Assembly (NCBI GenBank): GCA_005656395.1
Contig: SRSI01000009.1
Coordinates: 248,001 to 312,000, forward strand
DNA length: 64,000 nt
From: Strongyloides papillosus
Lineage: Eukaryota; Nematoda; Chromadorea; Rhabditida; Strongyloididae
Direction: 5' to 3'
This document shows positions 56,890 through 64,000 of the stretch, in pieces. The translations under genes and the position numbers were made by a program. The notes beneath the pieces are model-generated. The model made no database searches. It saw nothing but the letters and a program-made list of their open reading frames with translations, and was not told the origin of the DNA. The stretch's first letter is position 1. Each line of letters opens with the position of its first letter.

Positions 56890-58557
56890 TTAACTACTGA
56901 AAAGTTGAAGTATATCTCCATTCTTTCTAGATTTTTTCCCTTTACCTAAGGTTTCTGCCTCCTGTCTCTGTAAATCGTACAATTTTTGTCCTTCACTAGC
57001 TGTTGGACCAGGTGTATTATTTGATGTACCTAGTAATTCCATAGATAAATCTACTAATGCACTATTTAGTTCTTGACTTCTATCAAGTATCATATCTGGG
57101 TTATTAGTACCATGCTTCTTTTGTAAATGTGTTTCCAATTGATCTTTTCTATAGTTAGCGGCATCACATCCTTCAAACCGGCATTGGAAACGATTTTGGC
57201 CAAAATCTTTGCTAAGATGATAAAATATATGTGTTTGACGAGATCCAGCTGTTATAGGTTTCTTGCAACTACTACATAATCCGATAACTCTCTTTTTAGC
57301 CATAAATTTATTTGATCCGCTCTTTGATGACTCATCTTTCTCATCATCTGCATTGGCAAGACTTTTATTAAATATACTACTCATACTGGAGAAGATATCA
57401 CTAGAGAAGATATCAGAATCATTATTTTCAGTCTTTGCCTTTTTATTATTCCCATTCAACACATTACTTAGATTGTATTGTGCAATTTCTTCTGCAAAAC
57501 CATTAGTTTGGTCATTTAACACAACATAGTCATCTTCTCCTTTATCTCCACTCTTTTCTTTATCTCCTTCTTCCTCTTCCAACTTCACAATGTTGTTACT
57601 ACCACCATTAGATGAAATAGGGCCATTAGCAATTTGTGCTAAAATAAATTCTTGAGAAAGGATACCAATATCACTTGCAGCTGGTCTTTTTCTTGAAGGC
57701 AGCTCATTATTACTGCAATCACCAACTGAATCTGCAATTCCTCCTCCCACCATTTTACTCATTTTGTTCATTAATAAATTATTCACCGCGCATTTCCTCT
57801 TTTTCTCCTTTCTTCCATTGGATGGTAATGCATTAGTAGATGTAGTAGTAGTACTAGTTAAATTATTGGCAATGCTGGTAGTGGTGGTTCCCTCAAAAGC
57901 AGCGCCACTAGAAACTAAAGAGTCTTTCAATAAATTAGAGGTAGGGCTCTTCATTGAGTGGTTATGCATTTTTGAGGCTGCAAACAAAGAACGATCCATC
58001 AAAAATTGCAAAAGTCGTTTAGCTTCTGGGTTGTCATTATAATGAAAGCGAAGGCAATCTCCGATCTGTTTGTGTGATGAGTAAAAATGTTCCCTCATTT
58101 GATTGTCAGAAGCACGGACAGCATTACACATAGGACATTCAAATGGCAGCCAATTTAAATGTTCCACTTTCATATGGATTTCTAAATTTTCGGTTGTTGT
58201 TTTGACAACCTCACATTGTGAACATTTAAGATTTGATACTAATATACCATTAACTCCACTATCGAGATATGATAAATTAAAATTAAAACCATTCATGTTA
58301 TCCTTATCAACATCATTAGCTGCCTTTTGCCACATTTCAAAATATTTATTTGTTGGTGGTAAATCATTTGATGTAGAAGGAAATTTTATTTCTGGTGATG
58401 CAGTATCGGATTTGGCAGTTGAAGGGGAGAAGACAGATGTTAAATCATTTGATGACAAAAATTTCTCAAGGAATGTTGAATTTCCATCATTTTTATGATT
58501 AGAGTTTGCCGATAGTACTTGTAGAATGCAACTAATATCATTCGCATTTGTCATCAT
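56890..58557 (-). CDS. C2H2 zinc-finger protein B, shorter paralogue of A
   Basis: Single exon, 555 aa from the ATG at 58557. The frame can be read 14 codons further upstream only from a TTG, with no ATG before a stop, so 58557 is the start. The first two fingers (CSQCEVVK and CPMCNAVR, followed by RASDNQMREH) match those of A almost residue for residue, with the same SGVNGI lead-in and EHLNWLP linker. One further paired module (GLCSSCKKPITAGSRQTHIFYH and CRFEGCDAANYRKDQLETH) matches A's second module, as does the tail SMELLGTSNNTPGP. B then stops, so it lacks A's last two modules and acidic end. The middle region is different: Ser/Thr/Asn-rich with poly-acidic stretches. Nuclear function inferred. 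Confidence 0.88.
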   Translation of the reverse strand: MMTNANDISCILQVLSANSNHKNDGNSTFLEKFLSSNDLTSVFSPSTAKSDTASPEIKFPSTSNDLPPTNKYFEMWQKAANDVDKDNMNGFNFNLSYLDSGVNGILVSNLKCSQCEVVKTTTENLEIHMKVEHLNWLPFECPMCNAVRASDNQMREHFYSSHKQIGDCLRFHYNDNPEAKRLLQFLMDRSLFAASKMHNHSMKSPTSNLLKDSLVSSGAAFEGTTTTSIANNLTSTTTTSTNALPSNGRKEKKRKCAVNNLLMNKMSKMVGGGIADSVGDCSNNELPSRKRPAASDIGILSQEFILAQIANGPISSNGGSNNIVKLEEEEGDKEKSGDKGEDDYVVLNDQTNGFAEEIAQYNLSNVLNGNNKKAKTENNDSDIFSSDIFSSMSSIFNKSLANADDEKDESSKSGSNKFMAKKRVIGLCSSCKKPITAGSRQTHIFYHLSKDFGQNRFQCRFEGCDAANYRKDQLETHLQKKHGTNNPDMILDRSQELNSALVDLSMELLGTSNNTPGPTASEGQKLYDLQRQEAETLGKGKKSRKNGDILQLFSS

Positions 58558-62615
<4,058 letters not shown>

Positions 62616-64000
62616 ATGCTGCAAAAATTTGGATTATTATCAAGTGTTAAGCGATTAAATTTTGGGAAAACCATAAAGGAAGGTCTATTCCACAAAAGGT
62701 AATATTTTTTTTTGGATGCCTTTTTCATTGTTAATATTTTGCTCCAAATATCCGTTTGTTATGACTAACATTTACAATTCAAATTACTTGTAATTCATTT
62801 ATATATGATTGAAAAGAAGCTTATTAATAGTATTTATTGTTGTTTTTTTTAAATTTGTTATTCATAATTTTTTTTGTTTTAAGGAGGATTGTATCTATTT
62901 TTACGACACAACGCATGATGTTATCTTCTATTCCAAATAGTGCAGAGAAACCACTAATTGTTAAAAGATATGAAAACATTACAAAAAGTGAAGGTGATAA
63001 GCGCGAGGTAAGTTTTTTTCTCTTTGAATTTTTTCAGAAAAACATTTTTAGTATCGCGGTCTAGAATTTGCCAATAAAATAAAAGTTCTTCTTGTCCATG
63101 ACCCAGAATGCGATAAAGCTGCTGCTGCATTAGATGTCAATGTTGGTTATCTTATGGATCCCAGAGAATATCCTGGAATAGCCCATTTCTGTGAACATAT
63201 GCTCTTTTTAGGAACAGAAAAATACCCTGTTGAAAATGATTACTCAAAATTTATCAGTTCACATGGAGGTGTTTGTAATGCTTATACAGATACTGATCAT
63301 ACAAATTACCACTTTGAAGTTGCTCCATCTAATTTAGATGGTGCTTTAGATAGATTTTCACAATTTTTCCTATCTCCTTTATTTACTCCCAGTGCTACTG
63401 AGCGTGAAGTTAATGCTGTTGATTCTGAGCATAGAAATAATCTTAAGACAGATAGTTGGAGGTTCATTCAAATTGAACGTTCATTATCTAAACCCGGTGG
63501 AGATTATACGAGATTTGGTACTGGTAATAAAGTTACTTTGTTAGATAAAGCTCTTGAGAATGGTGTATCTTTACGTGATGAATTATTGAAATTCCATGAA
63601 AAATACTATAGTTCAAATCTTATGACATTTTGTGTTGTTGGTAAAGATACTTTAGATGAACTAGAACAGATGGTTCTTGAGAAAGATTTTGGTAAAATCG
63701 TTAATAAAAATGTTCCCAGTAAAACATGGAAAATAAATGAATTTTATGGCAAAGCAGAAACTGGAATTAAGTTGGAAATTGTTCCAGTAAAAGATATTCA
63801 GAGAATGAAACTAAAATTCCCACAAAACGATTTTTCTTCGGATTACAAACATTTACCAAATGATTATATTTCACATTTACTTGGCCATGAAAGTAAAGGT
63901 TCAATTCTACAAGAACTCCGCCAGAGAGGTTGGGCAACTAGTTTAACTGCCGGTCCAAGAAGTATATCAAAAGGAACAGAAATGTTCTGTGTTGATATAA
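62616..64000 (+). CDS. Insulin-degrading enzyme (M16 metallopeptidase), 5' part only
   Basis: Runs off the right edge. Exons 62616-62698, 62884-63007 and 63052 onward (phases 2 and 0), giving 385 residues in view of about 1,000 expected. The zinc motif HFCEH at about 114-118 (inverted HxxEH of M16 enzymes) is followed by MLFLGTEKYP, EREVNAVDSEH with the downstream metal-binding Glu, and FGTGNKVTL, all typical of IDE/insulysin. The N-terminus (MLQKFGLLSSVKRLNFGKTI) is basic and Ser/Leu-rich, like a mitochondrial presequence, and a second start MMLSSIP lies near residue 39. Human IDE likewise has Met1 and Met42 starts. An alternative acceptor at 63036 leads to an immediate stop. An acceptor-like TTTAG at 62606-62610 lies just before the ATG. 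Confidence 0.95.

Overview
This is nuclear DNA from a nematode, most likely a clade IV parasite or relative such as Strongyloides or Parastrongyloides. The base composition is very AT-rich, introns are mostly about 40-60 bp with GT..(T)TTAG or TTTCAG borders, and the code is standard. Several families are nematode-specific: ground-like, an Srg/Srv-type serpentine receptor, and small TIL-domain secreted proteins. Several start codons sit only 0-9 nt behind an acceptor-like (T)nAG, as expected for spliced-leader trans-splicing. The genus is inference; the phylum is well supported. No CRISPR array, operon of bacterial type, rRNA or convincing tRNA is visible.

Layout. 0.7-9.6 kb: an Old Yellow Enzyme-type flavin oxidoreductase (-), a Cys/Gly-rich secreted proprotein (+), a MARK/PAR-1-like kinase (+), a small Cys-rich secreted protein (-) and a chemoreceptor-like 7TM protein (-). 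10-18 kb: an SLC18B1-like transporter (-), an EHD-like GTPase/ATPase without an EH domain (-), a VLK/PKDCC-like secretory kinase (-) and an orphan basic protein (-). 18-20 kb: the ER chaperone BiP (-), with an unfolded-protein-response element in its promoter. 21.6-25.4 kb: UTP6 (-) and an RPN6-like proteasome subunit (+), divergently transcribed. After a 3.7-kb gene-free stretch come a tandem CCCH zinc-finger RNA-binding protein (-) at 29-30.5 kb and two tandem TIL-domain proteins (-) at 31.8-35.3 kb.

36.9-39.3 kb: an orphan membrane protein, an ML-domain lipid-binding protein and a very small HP1-like chromo/chromoshadow protein, all (-). 40-43.5 kb: two tandem annexins (-) with glycine/tyrosine-rich heads. 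45-48.4 kb: BTBD9 (+) and a rhodopsin-type GPCR (-). 51.4-52.1 kb: a ground-like protein (+). 54.4-58.6 kb: two paralogous C2H2 zinc-finger genes facing each other tail to tail, set in long non-coding flanks. 62.6 kb to the right edge: the 5' part of insulin-degrading enzyme (+).

Nothing here looks like one co-transcribed pathway; local duplication (TIL pair, annexin pair, zinc-finger pair) is the main organising theme. I did not find a clearly new multi-gene system. The most unusual single items are the EHD-like protein with a charged tail in place of its EH domain, the kinase whose activation-loop Thr is Gln, the miniature HP1-like protein, and the inverted zinc-finger pair that differs by two finger modules. 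All exon boundaries were worked out by hand from splice consensus and reading-frame continuity; no transcript or database evidence was available.
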